The position numbers and the translations under genes are program-made. Of a stretch of 64,000 bases of DNA, positions 1 to 11,176 are shown piece by piece (positions within the stretch are counted from its first letter, which is position 1; every line of letters starts with the position of its first letter). Source of the DNA: Magnolia sinica. Lineage: Eukaryota > Streptophyta > Magnoliopsida > Magnoliales > Magnoliaceae. Location: the NCBI RefSeq assembly GCF_029962835.1, contig NC_080578.1, positions 50,089,001 through 50,153,000 of the forward strand, in the 5' to 3' direction. A model generated the notes under the pieces. That model was not told the origin of the DNA. It did not search any database and worked only from the letters and a program-made list of their open reading frames with translations.

Positions 1-2994
1 ACTAAAACAACATATCATACTCTAGAGTTACTTAAATTGAGTAAGCAGAAGACTGAGATGAATATCTAAAGTATGTAAGTGTTTATCAATCCCCATAGTA
101 TGAGTATGTTACCAGGCTAAATAAATACATATATGGTTCCAAAATTTACAAAATATCAAGTGTAAAGGTTCAACTAATCCATAGTCCCGAAATCCCGGTG
201 ATGTAACTCTAGATCTACATAGACCCATCTGAGAGCTACACATAGGAGAAATCCTCCTCGTCAAGGAAGTTAGGCTCTATTGCAAAAGCCTCGCCATAAT
301 CTGCATCTAAAATAGTCTGGTTGGTGTTTTAAAATACTGTCCCAGAGTGAGAGTGAGTGATCAACTCAGTGGTAATATATGGAAATGGTTAACATGTTAT
401 CAATTCAGTCAAGGAGTAATGATAAAGCAATACAACAATCATGTCCTAATTACTCCTGTTAATACAAGAATGATTTGCGTAATGATACATGTCATCGCTT
501 GCACTCCCTCAGCGACATCATCTCATGATCGTGCATGGCAAACTCCCTAAACGTGCGCTTCCTCGCTAAAGCACATGCAATATGGTGCATGATCGTGTTA
601 GCCAAGTTATTTATTAGGCTTTTCCATACAGTAAATTCAGGAAGCTAAGGTACCTCCCTTCATATCACTTACCCAAACAATGATCCATCTAGGGTCGTCA
701 ATCCTAGTTAATCAGATATGATAGGCAAGTTGTAGGGCATCACCCCTGATGAAAGCAGTGGATAAGTAAGTTCACGAGTTTACACTCAAGGTCACTACGG
801 AGAGGCTCGTCACCTCAGCGTAGGCCTAGGTGATACTCGAGGTCACTATGGGAAGGCTCGTCACCTCAGCGCAGGCTGACAGCTCGAATATAGTTTTCCA
901 TACCACCATATTCAGCTCACGAGTTCGGGTTGCTCACTAGTCACTACGGGGAGGCTCGTCACCCCAGTGTAGGCCGACAACTCGACCACGGTGTCCCATA
1001 CCACCATGCCCGGCTCATGAGTCCTAGTGGATCTTGGTATCATGGTTGAAACGGGTTTGCATTGGTAAGTGATACCTTAGATTCAAGCAGTAGTGTCCAT
1101 ACATGGTAAACACACAATAGGCTAATTGGGTTATTTGACAAGTTCAATTAGTACAAGCGCACACTGAATTAATCGACATGGAGCGCATAAGCACCCCACG
1201 TGGCCTAACCACTATCGACAATCACCGTACGACTCAGATTCGTTGAGCTTATCTAATGTGGCGAGACTAGTTCGGCCACTCAATTGGGAACCGTTACCGA
1301 TTGCCTGGACTACATAGTAGTCCTAAACATACTCAAATGCAGCATGTGGGTACATGTAATATTCATAACAACATTTAACAGATAATTTAAATATAAATCT
1401 CATTAGAGCATTTTATCGAACACATTGAACATATTGTTATACATATGCATTTCAACCATAAATCACGTAGTAGCAATTTACATTACATGAAATGAACTAT
1501 AACTGTGGACAAGGTAGTTGAGAATCCTATCTTAACACCCTTGTTGGAAGCAATTTATCAAACAATTTCTCATTCGGACATTTTATCAAACACTTAGGCT
1601 ACCTAATACTATATATAGAAACTAAGTTAGTTACAACATATATTATGGTGATTCCTTTCACAAAGGAGTTGTCATACATACAACAAACATGTATTCCACA
1701 TTAATAGTCATGGTAAGCATAAATCATAATAGTAATTTCATTCAAATATTTCAACAAACACATAAAATGCATTATAAATTTACATAGTTCACACACATGT
1801 ATAATTTATCGAATATATCATAGCTAAGATCATATGGCAGCAATCAAGTTAGACATAAATCATTGCTAACATTGAAAGCCTTGAAAACCATAACCTAAAC
1901 GTTTACAGTCCGGACCTTTTGTTGGATTGCTCGTACGAACTTGATTCATATCCTACGTCTCCATCTATAGAACAATAGTTACCTGAATCATGAAATAGGT
2001 TAGCTATTTCGTCGATTCCCCTATTTAGATTCCTAAAATAAGATTAGGGTTAGGATTCCTTACCCAAATCGAAGATAAGATCGTTAGTGTAGTGATGGTG
2101 GGGTGGTGAGTCAGTACGTGGAGTAGTGGGAGTGAATCCTAGCAACAATCCACAGATCTCTCTCTCTCTCTCTCCTCACTCTTTTCTCCTCTTTTCTCTC
2201 TTCTCTCTCCTAGGGTTAGAGAATTCGTATGGAATGAGAGAGGGGTGATTTAAGGGCATTATATAGGCTTAGAACTGATGTCAATGGCCTTAAGACCATG
2301 GTATACTTATGTTATAGCCAAAGGGTGTCTATTTTGGACAAACAAGACTCATCTAGAGGCCCATTTCTCACCTAAGTCATGGAGTAAATTCTCTGACCAT
2401 GGATCTAAGCCAGGTTAAGGTTTCAGTCTAATCGGATTTGTGGATCGACCGTGGAGGACCTGTATCAGTTCAACGGTCATCATCACTTGATAAGGGCTAC
2501 AGGTAAACTGCCCTGTGTAGGGAAAATTCCTGATCCATGGGTGTCTTTGGGTCAAAATATGACGATTAGAAGTCTTTAATTTTGTCCGCAAGTGAATGGT
2601 CCAATTCACTTAAGTTTCAAGTTTATTTTTAAAGATATTCGCGTTTCTCATACACTTTGCTCCAGGCTCAAGTTGTGCATTTCTGGGTACTATTTGGGCT
2701 TGATTCCCGTAATGCTTGTCAAGCCCAGTATGGCGATCATAACCTTATAGCTTCACGGTAATCGGAATTTTAATGCATGGTCCAGGTCCGATACAGAGTT
2801 TCAATGTGCTCCCGAGAGCAACTGGGTTTTGAGATTGCTCCTAGGTTCTAAAGTAATGTTGAGTTAGCGATTATAATGGTTTTGGGTCTGCAGTTCGTAT
2901 AGATAGTGGTTCAAGATAATACACCGATTAACTTAGTTTAGTACTTAACTAATTTTCGTCTAATTTCGACTGAGGTGATACTCGGGTCTTTGTA
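1..2994 (+). mobile_element. Right-hand part of a family A Gypsy-type LTR (left end outside window)
   Basis: This stretch aligns by eye, in the same order and direction, with the family A solo LTR at 8360-22507. Shared landmarks are 'gagtgagtgatcaactcagt' near 351, the 'ggctcgtcacc' repeats at 790-965, a pyrimidine run near 2158-2215 and a TATA-like stretch near 2262. The right end reads 'ctcgggtctttgta' at 2981-2994, against 'cttgggtcattaca' in the other copy, so the terminal CA is mutated. The Athila-like gag fragment resumes at once after it, which means the LTR was inserted into that gag. Whether it is a solo LTR or part of a longer element cannot be told here. Resemblance of the ends to Del/Tekay chromoviruses is from general knowledge; no internal domain is visible. 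The ORF at 347-550 is not a gene. Confidence 0.75.
788..1020 (+). repeat. Internal direct repeats of the family A LTR
   Basis: A phrase close to 'gtcactacggggaggctcgt' followed by 'cacc' occurs three times, at about 790-814, 841-865 and 940-965. The same module occurs at about 20310-20560 in the second family A copy. It also appears inverted at about 36830-36905 in family B, which links families A and B and sets them in opposite orientation. Confidence 0.7.
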
Positions 2995-3445
2995 CGGATT
3001 TTTCTAAGATGTTATAGAAGCTAATGACACATGGGACTATTTTGATTCACTCGCTAAAAACGTGCAGTCATGGGACACCTCCTTAAAAGCCACAACTTCT
3101 AGGCCCAATCAATCAAGAGAAAAGGGAGGGATGTGCATCTTATAAGAAGAGGATGACATGAGTGTAAGGGTGGCCAATCTCATAAGGAAGATTGAGGCCA
3201 TGGAACTAAAAGAAGTAGAGATGATCAAACCTAATGAGAGCATTGAAATTGTATGTAGGATTTGTGCTACTAACATACATTTAACATAGGAATGTCGCAC
3301 AATTTTTGCGTTTTAAGATTTGTTACCTGAGCAATCGAATGCCTTAAACAACTACCAAAGGCTGCTCGACACCCCCATCTCAAATACTTACAATTTCAAC
3401 TGGAGGAATCATCCCAACTTCAATTACACCCACTTACATACATGA
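2995..3445 (+). pseudogene. Decayed Athila-like gag fragment
   Basis: Read in interrupted frames, this region gives a degraded version of the same gag segment as 48440-48850: a WDYFD motif, 'VANLIRKIEAME', 'VCRICATNIHLT', 'EQSNALNNYQRL', 'ISNTYNF' and 'NWRNHPNF'. The later copy reads WDYFD, 'VANLTRKLEAMK', 'VCGICSCNIHTT', 'EQSNAVNNYQRP' and 'SWRNHPNF'. In this family the region is the C-terminal half of Gag before the protease. It has several stops and frame changes and no start codon, so it is not translated. It is the remaining right flank of the DNA into which the family A LTR at 1-2994 inserted. Similarity fades after about 3440. Confidence 0.8.
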
Positions 3446-4516
3446 TCAGAGTACTAACCATCAAGTTTTTCTATTTTTTAACACGTCATATGATAATCCA
3501 TTATGTTGGTTGATATATGTACAATCCCTCAATTAATTTGGTGAATAATTCTTTATTTATAATGATTTAGATATAAATTTTTTTGTAAAAATTAATTAGA
3601 AATGTGCCTATAACCATGTAGAACCATTAGATTTCCAAAAACTCTCATATCACCAATAATTATGAAAATGCCATTAACCTAAACCCTTGAATTCTAGATC
3701 ATATGGTTCTCATGATCCGTTTGATGTAAAATTTTATACCATTCTTATGTATGATAAATTAACCATACGTGCCAAATTTCAGCCCTTAGATCATTGTAAA
3801 ATTGATCCAATTGGAAAATCAGCCCCTTAACCGTTGATTTTGGTGTCCATCGAGTGATTAAACCTCATGGGTAGTCGTAGTAGGATATTTTTCTTCATAT
3901 AAATAACTTGGATTACACATAATATAGATCAAGTGTGAAATATGTAATCCCACTTTGGTAGGCTTTTCCTTAGGCGTGAAGTTATCCTTTCGATGTTTAC
4001 CAACTCCTTATAAATATGGATCTTCCGTTAACCACTTCTTGCCGTCCATTGCAACAAAAATTTGGTCTACACTTTGATCTCATATGACTATGATGTTATA
4101 CAAAATTTAAAACCCAATCTATGATCCTACACTGTTGAATGTTGAAGTTAGTTGCTTCCTTTTAGTGTAAAAAGTGAAATTTCATATTTAGGACTTTTCT
4201 ACCATTCATCATCCAACAACTTTTGTCCAACTATTTGCCAATCCTGACTACACATTTCTCCCAAAATTGAACCCTGATTATGAAGTGTGGACCATTAATT
4301 GAGATCAAGTTTGTTTTGGCACCCGTTATGAGAATTTTCAAGATAGTCCAATCTAAATTTCGCATCACCAAGAAAATCATATACCCTAGTCCTATTTGAT
4401 GAGCCCGACACACTGGATGAATTAGATTTAAATAAAGATCGCTAGAAAATGTCAAATTGGAGAAATCCAATCCAAGTGGGATGTGAAACACACCACCTCT
4501 CAGACACCCGCTCCTT

Positions 4517-4524
4517 TATAAAAG
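4517..4524 (+). promoter_or_regulatory. TATA box of an unassigned, LTR-like promoter
   Basis: 'tataaaag' lies in 'ctcctttataaaaggagg', followed by about 50 bases of pyrimidine-rich DNA and then a long purine tract. This resembles a plant core promoter, but no downstream gene was found, so function is doubtful. Confidence 0.35.
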
Positions 4525-4566
4525 GAGGAGTGCGTCCCCTTCTCCTCTCACACGCCCATGATCCCA

Positions 4567-4662
4567 TGTCCAAGAAAGAGAATGGAAAAGGGAAAGAGAA
4601 AGAGAAAGGGAAAGGGATAGGGAACGGGAAAGAGAAAGAGAAAGAGATAGAGAGAGAAAGCG
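4567..4662 (+). repeat. Polypurine tract of about 95 bp
   Basis: Irregular GAAA/GGGAAA/GAGA purine run with only a few pyrimidines. It creates an artificial Lys/Glu-rich reading frame on one strand and a Ser/Leu-rich frame on the other. It lies about 45 bp downstream of the TATA box at 4517. Confidence 0.8.
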
Positions 4663-4959
4663 TAAATGCACATCATCCTCCTCCTCCACACGTGTGGTGT
4701 CTCCCTCTTGTTCAAGCAATGCCATGATTCATGTAGAAACCTTCCTACATTGAGATCTACCTACAATTTAGATCTAAGACTAAGGTGAAGGTGAATGTGC
4801 CCTGGTTTATCAATTAGCATGAGCATTGAGTCAGCTAGACAGATGAGACCTAAAGGAAGATTGATTAAGCGTCTGCCTCAACTGGATGTGTGCCAGAACT
4901 TACCACAGCTAAATCTTAGCCTCACATCCCATGTCCCAAAACACTAGGTACTTAAATCC

Positions 4960-7079
4960 CTTAAAATTGAATAGAGCACCATAAGTTTTTGTGGTTTGAA
5001 AACTTTTCCAAACTTCAGAAAAAATCTTTAAGTTTTTTACCTTTGTCGATTTCTTGATACATGGTTTGATGAAATCGAACATAGTTATCGATGTCCTTGA
5101 AAGCTCACTCGATATTATCGAAATGAGGACATAAGATGTCCATCAACCACAAAGATCTCTGGATGAAATTATTGATGTATCGATAGATGGTTCGATATCA
5201 TCAAAATTTGAATCTTAAGTCCAACGAGTAGACTCGATAAAATAGACATCAGGTCTATTGTGTCCAAAGTTCTGCTAAGGAAAATCATGTAATCTTCGAT
5301 ATATCGAAAACCTCCCGATATCCTCGGAATTCAAATTTCGATAAAATCGGAAGCCCTTCAATGATATTGGATTGGACACACATTTATCTAGCAAAATTTT
5401 CAGGTTGTTTTCTCTCGGATCGAGGGTCACTCGATAAAATTGATATTCAAATATTGAGCATATCGAGACATGGTCAATATCATCAAATGTGGACATAAAC
5501 TGTCCAGCAAGCTTATAGGAAAATTCCTTGGAATTATCGATGAATCGACACTGTCCTTAATATCATCGATATTCAAATTCCAATGATATCGAGTGATGCT
5601 CAATCATATCATTTACTTGAAATATTTCAAAAGCAATTGCTCTCGCATGTTCAAATGTCGAGGAATCGAACCTTGTGTTGATGAAATCAGAGTTTGAAAT
5701 CTGATGACATCGATGCACGTTCGATTTCCTCGACCAGCTAACAAAAGGTTTCAAAAGAGTTTGACGTTTGACATACGCTCGATGAGATCGACCCTGCTCG
5801 ATGATATCGAACCTTTTCAAACATGTGACCATTTTATATCTGTTGGAACTTTCTGTCTATTTAATGAGAGCTTACCCTTGGTTGTTGGATAAACAAAATA
5901 GAGAGTGCATTTGAGTGTTTAACCTTACATCATATACCTTAAGCCTTTTCTCTCATGGAAGTTCATCCTCCAATCCACTCTCATCATTGACATTCAATAT
6001 AGTGGATTGGGCAATGAACTTCTGCATTCAAGGATCCTGCAGCTACCACCTTAATGATAAATTATTAAGTTGAGATGCCTTGAATGCATAGATAATTGGA
6101 ATCGCTCTATCTGCCTTATAGGAAAACATTTAATAGAGTAGAATTCCATCATAACCTTGACCCAACCCATCGCCATGTATTTGTACATCTTCTAAGTTGC
6201 AGTTCAAGGAAGCAGAAGATTCTTCATCAACAAAGGAGGAGATCTACGACAACGCGCTGAATGGGGCTCATCTACTTACCTATAAGTCATTAGAGTTCAG
6301 AAGACCCTTTTGATCATTCCTTCTTTAGGATTGGGTCTAAGGTATTTCTCACCCCTTGTAAGTCCTCATAAGAGGCCTCCGGCGGGAGTGTACGTGGGGG
6401 GTGCTTTATGTTGACCCTTGCTCTATGGAGAGCATAAAATGGTTAGAGGTGAACTATTTAAAACCTTAGGTTAGAGGTAAACCTATTGTGAAACCTCCGT
6501 TAGGCTCCTTGTGTGGACCCTTGGCCAGTAGGGCCTAAAAGTCGAGTGCTGTGTGTTGACCCTTGCTCATGGGAGCATAAACTGTGTTTTGTAGACACGT
6601 TGTGTCAACCTAAGTGTAAGTTGTACTGGTTAGAGGTGAACTTGATTTAAAACCTCCAGTTTGAGGTGAACCTATTGTGAAACCTCCTTTAGTGAGATCC
6701 GGTGTACACTTGAGGGTTGAGTGCATCCGCCGAAAGTGGAGTAGACAAGTAGTCAACCCACTATAAAAATTGACTGTGTTTGAGATTGATATTTATCTTC
6801 TATTACTTATGTGATTTCCTTAAATGCTTTTATATCTGATTATCTAATATCACACCTCACACATAGTCACATCCATCATAAACTATGATTTGTATCTTAT
6901 TTACCTATTAATTAGTTTTATGATTGGATCCTCTATTTGGATTGGAAGCCATTAGAGTTACTTTGAAGAAATCCTGATGCATGCATATTTATTTAGGATT
7001 AGACTAATAGGATTTTAAATAATCATAAAATATTAAAAAGTCCTATTCACCCCCTCTAAGACATATTGGCATATTTTCA
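4960..7079 (+). mobile_element. SIRE-like Copia LTR carrying TCGATRWYATCGA-type palindromes (left end uncertain)
   Basis: The right end at about 7030-7079 reads 'tcctattcaccccctctaag', 'acatattggca', 'tattttca'. This matches the ends of the SIRE LTRs at 11104 and 20056 almost word for word. Positions 5040-5825 are full of TCGAT...ATCGA half-palindromes, the counterpart of the CGACTAGTCG-type cluster in the other SIRE LTRs. A leader-like region with repeated 'gaggtgaac' and 'gttgacccttgctc' phrases follows at 6340-6780. The left end was not found: no TG start preceded by the expected 5-bp copy of 7080-7084 ('cttca') is visible, so the start given is approximate. No internal region is attached. 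The ORFs at 5275-5892 come from the palindrome cluster and are not genes. Confidence 0.6.
5040..5825. repeat. Cluster of TCGAT...ATCGA palindromes in a SIRE-like LTR
   Basis: More than a dozen degenerate copies of short dyads such as 'tcgatattatcga' and 'tcgatgatatcga' are spaced by about 20-60 bp. They lie upstream of a promoter-like 'ctatttaatgagagc' near 5858. The half-site TCGA and the two-fold symmetry are the conserved parts; the centre varies. Confidence 0.75.
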
Positions 7080-7957
7080 CTTCAACTAAAGTGGCCATTA
7101 CCGTAATGTCAGAAGGCTTCGTTTAAAGCTTACACTAATTTGAGTTGAAATGATTTATCTTGTTTTTGCATACTTTCATATTACCATGATTTTCCATCCA
7201 AATGATTAATTTACCTTCGTCAATTATTTATCCTTTTGTAAATTATGGTTAAGGTACAATTTTAATTATGCATGATTTTTATGAATTTATGTGGGGTGAT
7301 GGATACAAGCATTACCCTTTTTATCAATTTTGAGGGTGACGCGTGCTTCCACTCTATATTGAGTTGGTCTTTTGCTCCTCTCCCCTTATTTTTGTTGAGT
7401 TAGCCTATTTACTACTCTTCTCTTTTATTGAGTTAGCTTATTTCTATTTCTCCTTCATTAGGTCAGCCTTGTACTAAACTCCCTTTATGACTTACGCATG
7501 TGTCTTGAAATTTTAAAACCCTCATGGTTTGGACTTATTTCTCTATTGATGCAAGTGATGTGTTATATGACTCATATATAGTGGTTCATAAATATTATTG
7601 TGTATATAATGTGTTTTAGGTAGCAGCGAGTTAAATTTTCTATGAATTATATTCCACATTGTGATGATCACTACGTATGATGGACCACACAAACTTTGCT
7701 AGGCATGCATTCATATATATATTAGTTGTGCATAGTGATACCACTCGTAGTGGTGGAGTACGAGACGTATCAGAACCCTCACGTTATTTCTATGAATCTC
7801 TTGAATTATTGTTAATCTTAAAGGATAACCATCACCATGAGTAGGGAATTGACCCTCTCTAACTATACAGATGTTGCAGGTGAATTACAAGTTGATGTAC
7901 GAATGACGGCTGTATTGCAAAAGACGAGTTCGAATAGAGAAGAAGAATAATGCATGA
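7080..7957. other. AT-rich DNA flanking the Athila-type solo LTR; resumes at 24191
   Basis: No gene is visible. This is the left half of the sequence into which the Athila-type LTR inserted; its right half is 24191-24398. A phrase near 7868 ('cagatgttgcaggtgaatta') resembles one near 37346 in family B ('gagaatgcaggtgtgag'), so it may be an old Gypsy LTR. That is only a suspicion. Confidence 0.4.
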
Positions 7958-9005
7958 TGTTGAGGGTCAAATATTGCATATCAAACCCCAGTTATTGCCT
8001 GGGTTTATGAACATGGTACTGTTTAACAACCTAATTTAATTGTGTTTATGCTGCAAGATGTGTTTAGGAGCTTGAACTGAAACAGGGTGATAAAAGCATG
8101 AAATTAATGCTCAGAAGTCACCAAGGCAAAGAACGGACTCCAGAGGACCAAGATCGACATATTTACTCACCAGAGATCCAAGGAAATTGAGAAACTGAAG
8201 CTTAAGTGGCTTGAATGTCAGCCAGAATGCAAGATCACAAGGTTTCCATCATTCGTACGGCTAAAAAATTCTTACATGGACTAAGGATCATAAATTAACC
8301 GTATATATCAAAATTAAGCCATTGGATCCTTGTGGAAGTCTCCCAACAGTCAAATCAGCTGTAACGCCCTGAAATTCGGGGGTCGAGCATAACTCAGCTC
8401 TCGAGTTCCAAAACATCACTTATGCAACATATTTAATGATGGATGTATGTTGACTGTATTAGTGCATAAAACATGGAATAGATTAAGCCAAAACACAGAT
8501 ATAATTTAGGGATAAGTGAAGAAAGCAAGCAGAAGACTTATAGAAATATATGTGTATAAGTGTAAATCCCTGAAGTACATTCACATACCAGGTCGTATTG
8601 AAAGTGTTACTTAACAAAATTACAAGTATCAAGTTACATCATTTAAATCCCAAAAATAATCCCAGAATCCCACGCATCAGAATAAGGCTCGCTAGAACCC
8701 GTCTGAAAACTGCATATAAGAGAAAGCAGCCTCATCATCATCCATCTCCCGCTCTGCCTCAGAAGTCGCATCAACATCTGCAATATCAGAACCTAAGACA
8801 GAGTCTGGTGGGTGTTTAACACCGCCCCAGAACGTGGGAGTGAGTGATCAACTCAGTGGAACAATAAGGCATTGGTTAACATGTGATCAGTTCAATCAAG
8901 CAGTTATGACAAAGCAAAACAATTAAACAAGTCCTAAGTACTCTTGTTAATGCAAGGATGTATGCAAAATGATGCGTGCCCTCATGCGTTCACCCTCAGC
9001 GTCTT

Positions 9006-9010
9006 CATCT
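9006..9010. repeat. Target-site duplication, left copy (catct)
   Basis: 'catct' immediately precedes the 5' LTR of the SIRE element and is repeated exactly at 20057-20061 after its 3' LTR. Joined without the element, the flanks read smoothly into the family A LTR sequence. Confidence 0.95.
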
Positions 9011-9527
9011 TGTAAGTGCTATATTTTATATCCCTGTAAGTTGTCAAATTTGTGGTGACAAAATCTCTGTTATGTTTTATATAACCTGCTTAAGTGAAGC
9101 TCTCTCAAGGATCAACATTCATGACTTCATGAACAAACTAAGCTCACATCAAGCAAAGCTCTCAAGTACAAGACTCAGGATCTTGAATGAAAGAACTGAT
9201 CACAAGACAAGACTCTTGAATGCAAGAACTGCTCACAAGACTCAAGCTGAAAAGAAAAAGAAAGTACAAGGCAAGACTCAAGCTGAACTCAAGACTCAAG
9301 TTGAAAGTCAAGCTGAACTCAAGACTCAAGCTGAAACTCAAGCCACTTTCATGATTGAGCTACTTCAAGGTTTAGTTTACATCAAGACTTCAAGGCTCAT
9401 TCTTCATGGTCTCTTGTTTCAATGTCCATACTTCATGATTGAGGTTTGTTTGACCATAGGATGACCTTAGAAGTAGGTCATTTCGGATACATAAGTCAAA
9501 TGTTATTTTACATGTGATTGGTCTGTT

Positions 9528-9900
9528 CTTCGACCAGTCTTAGGTCTGCTTCGACTAGTCTAGACTTGCTTCGACCAGTCCTAAACATTTCCTGGATCGA
9601 TCGTAAGTTTGTTACAAATTCGGATAAAATCATAGCCTTCGACTAGTCCTGGAATGCTCGACCGATCGTAGGTCCATTTTTTGCATCTTCGACCAGTCGT
9701 AGAATCTACGACTCGAAGTCCAGCGAACCTTTGTAGGACCTACGACCAGTCGAAGGAAACCTACGACTAGTCGTAGGTGACGTACGACCAGTCGTAGGAG
9801 GGCTACGACCAGTCGTAGAACGGTCAAAGTATATCCCGCCGAATTTTTCAAATATCTGTTACAGCTTCGACTAATCGAAGAGCACTCTAGACCAGTCGAA
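9528..9900. repeat. Cluster of CGACNAGTCG-type palindromes in the U3 of the SIRE 5' LTR
   Basis: About 15 copies of 10-bp dyads (CGACTAGTCG, CGACCAGTCG, CGACCGATCG and one-sided variants such as 'cgaccagtcttag') in about 370 bp. It ends about 20 bp before the TATA box. The same zone in the 3' LTR (18490-18850) has different copy variants and indels, more changed than the rest of the LTR. Position and symmetry suggest protein binding sites or hairpins; function is unknown. Confidence 0.8.
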
Positions 9901-9917
9901 GACCTGATCTTCTCACC

Positions 9918-9925
9918 TATAAATA
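9918..9925 (+). promoter_or_regulatory. TATA box of the SIRE 5' LTR
   Basis: 'tataaata' within 'cctataaatagagcac', repeated in the 3' LTR at 18881-18888 and, on the minus strand, in the LTR at 56537-56544. Transcription would be expected to start about 30 bp downstream, marking the U3/R border. Confidence 0.75.
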
Positions 9926-11106
9926 GAGCACGAATCTCAGAAGAAATCATCAATTTAATTATAGTATTCAAGCCAATCTTCGTCGAACTTCTGAGAGATA
10001 ATTCTGTGCTCCATCTAAGCTAAGTGTGCTTATTTAATATCTTCTTTTCTTAGCTTTATTTTAATTGATTTTGTTTCTGTTATTCCAATCTGATTTGAAA
10101 AGAGGAATTGTTATTCCCTTTCTTTGGAATCAAAATCAATTAAGGCAAGCCCTGTTTGGTTTAATTTAAAATGAATTAGATCTAGAACCATTGTAATCGA
10201 GTACTGGACATTGAACTTGGACATTCAATCATCTACTTTGATTTGGTTCTACCGGGCTGCTACAACGAAGAAGATATTCAGGTATTTTACATATTGTAAA
10301 TTCCTTTCTATTATTTTGGTTTCTTTCAAGATTTGCCAGAAAAATCTTGTTATTTTGGTTACTGAGGAGAGCCAGGAAAACTCAGAAGTGGGGGTTTTTT
10401 TAATTGTGTAAGCCCACATACAAAGACACAATTATAAGGGTTTTGGGTGAACCTGGGAAAACCTATCTTTAGTGAACGCTAATATCCCCTGTGTGAGGAT
10501 ATTAGGAGTGGAGTAGCTTTTTGTGTGGCTGTTGGATAACAGTTGGTGAACACACAGGCGAACCACTATAAACCCTTGTGTTGTGGTTGATTGTTTTACT
10601 CTTCTAATTTTTATTCTTTTTGTGGGATGTATGTATGGTGGTGAATGTTGTAATTATTTCAAGCTTTGTGAGAATGTTGTAATAGCTTAGAATTTACTTT
10701 CTGCTATTCCTTTATAAGCTTGATTTTCAATTTCATTTGAAAGTTGTTCCAGCAAGGTTGCCCTGCCATTTTTATGGTGTATGGCTGTCCCTAGAACAAT
10801 ACATCTTTAATTACAAGTTATTTCATTTCAGTTTATATTATTGTATTCCTCTTCGATTTGAGACTTGATACAAAGACCTTTCTAGAAATAAGGTTGTCCT
10901 ACCATAAACTCTGTTTTTGGTGTAAGGTTGTCCTTAGAATAACGTTTGTATCAACCTATCAAGATCTAAATTTTGAGGTTGTTTTACTTTCTTGCATTGT
11001 TATTTAATTTGGCTATCATTTTCTTTATTATTCCGCTGTTATAAGTTTTTATTTGGCATTGTCCTATTCACCCCCCCTCTAGGACATATAGCTTGGCCTT
11101 TTCAAG

Positions 11107-11119
11107 TGGTATCAAAGCC
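11107..11119 (+). promoter_or_regulatory. Primer binding site, initiator tRNA-Met
   Basis: 'tggtatcaaagcc' starts 2 bp after the 5' LTR and matches the complement of the 3' end of plant initiator tRNA-Met with one mismatch. This is the usual primer for plant Copia elements and fixes element orientation. Confidence 0.9.
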
Positions 11120-11176
11120 TAATAGCTCATTTTTTTTTGGATTTACTTCCTGAGCTAACGATTTAAGCTATTTAAG

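Larger units (their letters stand above)
3446..4960. other. Unassigned AT-rich stretch, probably old transposon DNA
   Basis: No coding domain is recognisable; the ORFs at 4231-4491 and 4449-4727 look like chance frames over AT-rich and polypurine DNA. A TATA-like box with a purine-rich downstream stretch is present near 4517, as in plant LTR promoters, so this may be part of an LTR. I could not find its ends. Confidence 0.4.
9011..11104 (+). repeat. 5' LTR of the SIRE element (2094 bp)
   Basis: Begins 'tgtaagtgctata' and ends 'gcttggccttttca'. The ORF at 8976-9464 and its twin at 18035-18427 come from the LTR itself; they carry a tandem 'actcaagctgaa'-like 12-mer (about 9236-9345) and are unlikely to be translated. 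The zone 9528-9900 is packed with CGACTAGTCG/CGACCAGTCG/CGACCGATCG palindromes just upstream of the TATA box at 9918. Confidence 0.93.

Noticed and set aside
4449..4727. Lys/Glu-rich ORF (and the Ser/Leu-rich one on the other strand)
   Set aside because: It is an artefact of a polypurine tract; no domain and no conserved start.
8976..9464. 162-codon ORF and its 130-codon twin at 18035-18427 as a conserved protein gene
   Set aside because: Both lie within the two LTRs of one element, so similarity is due to LTR identity. The Thr/Gln/Ala/Lys-rich repeats reflect a 12-bp tandem repeat.
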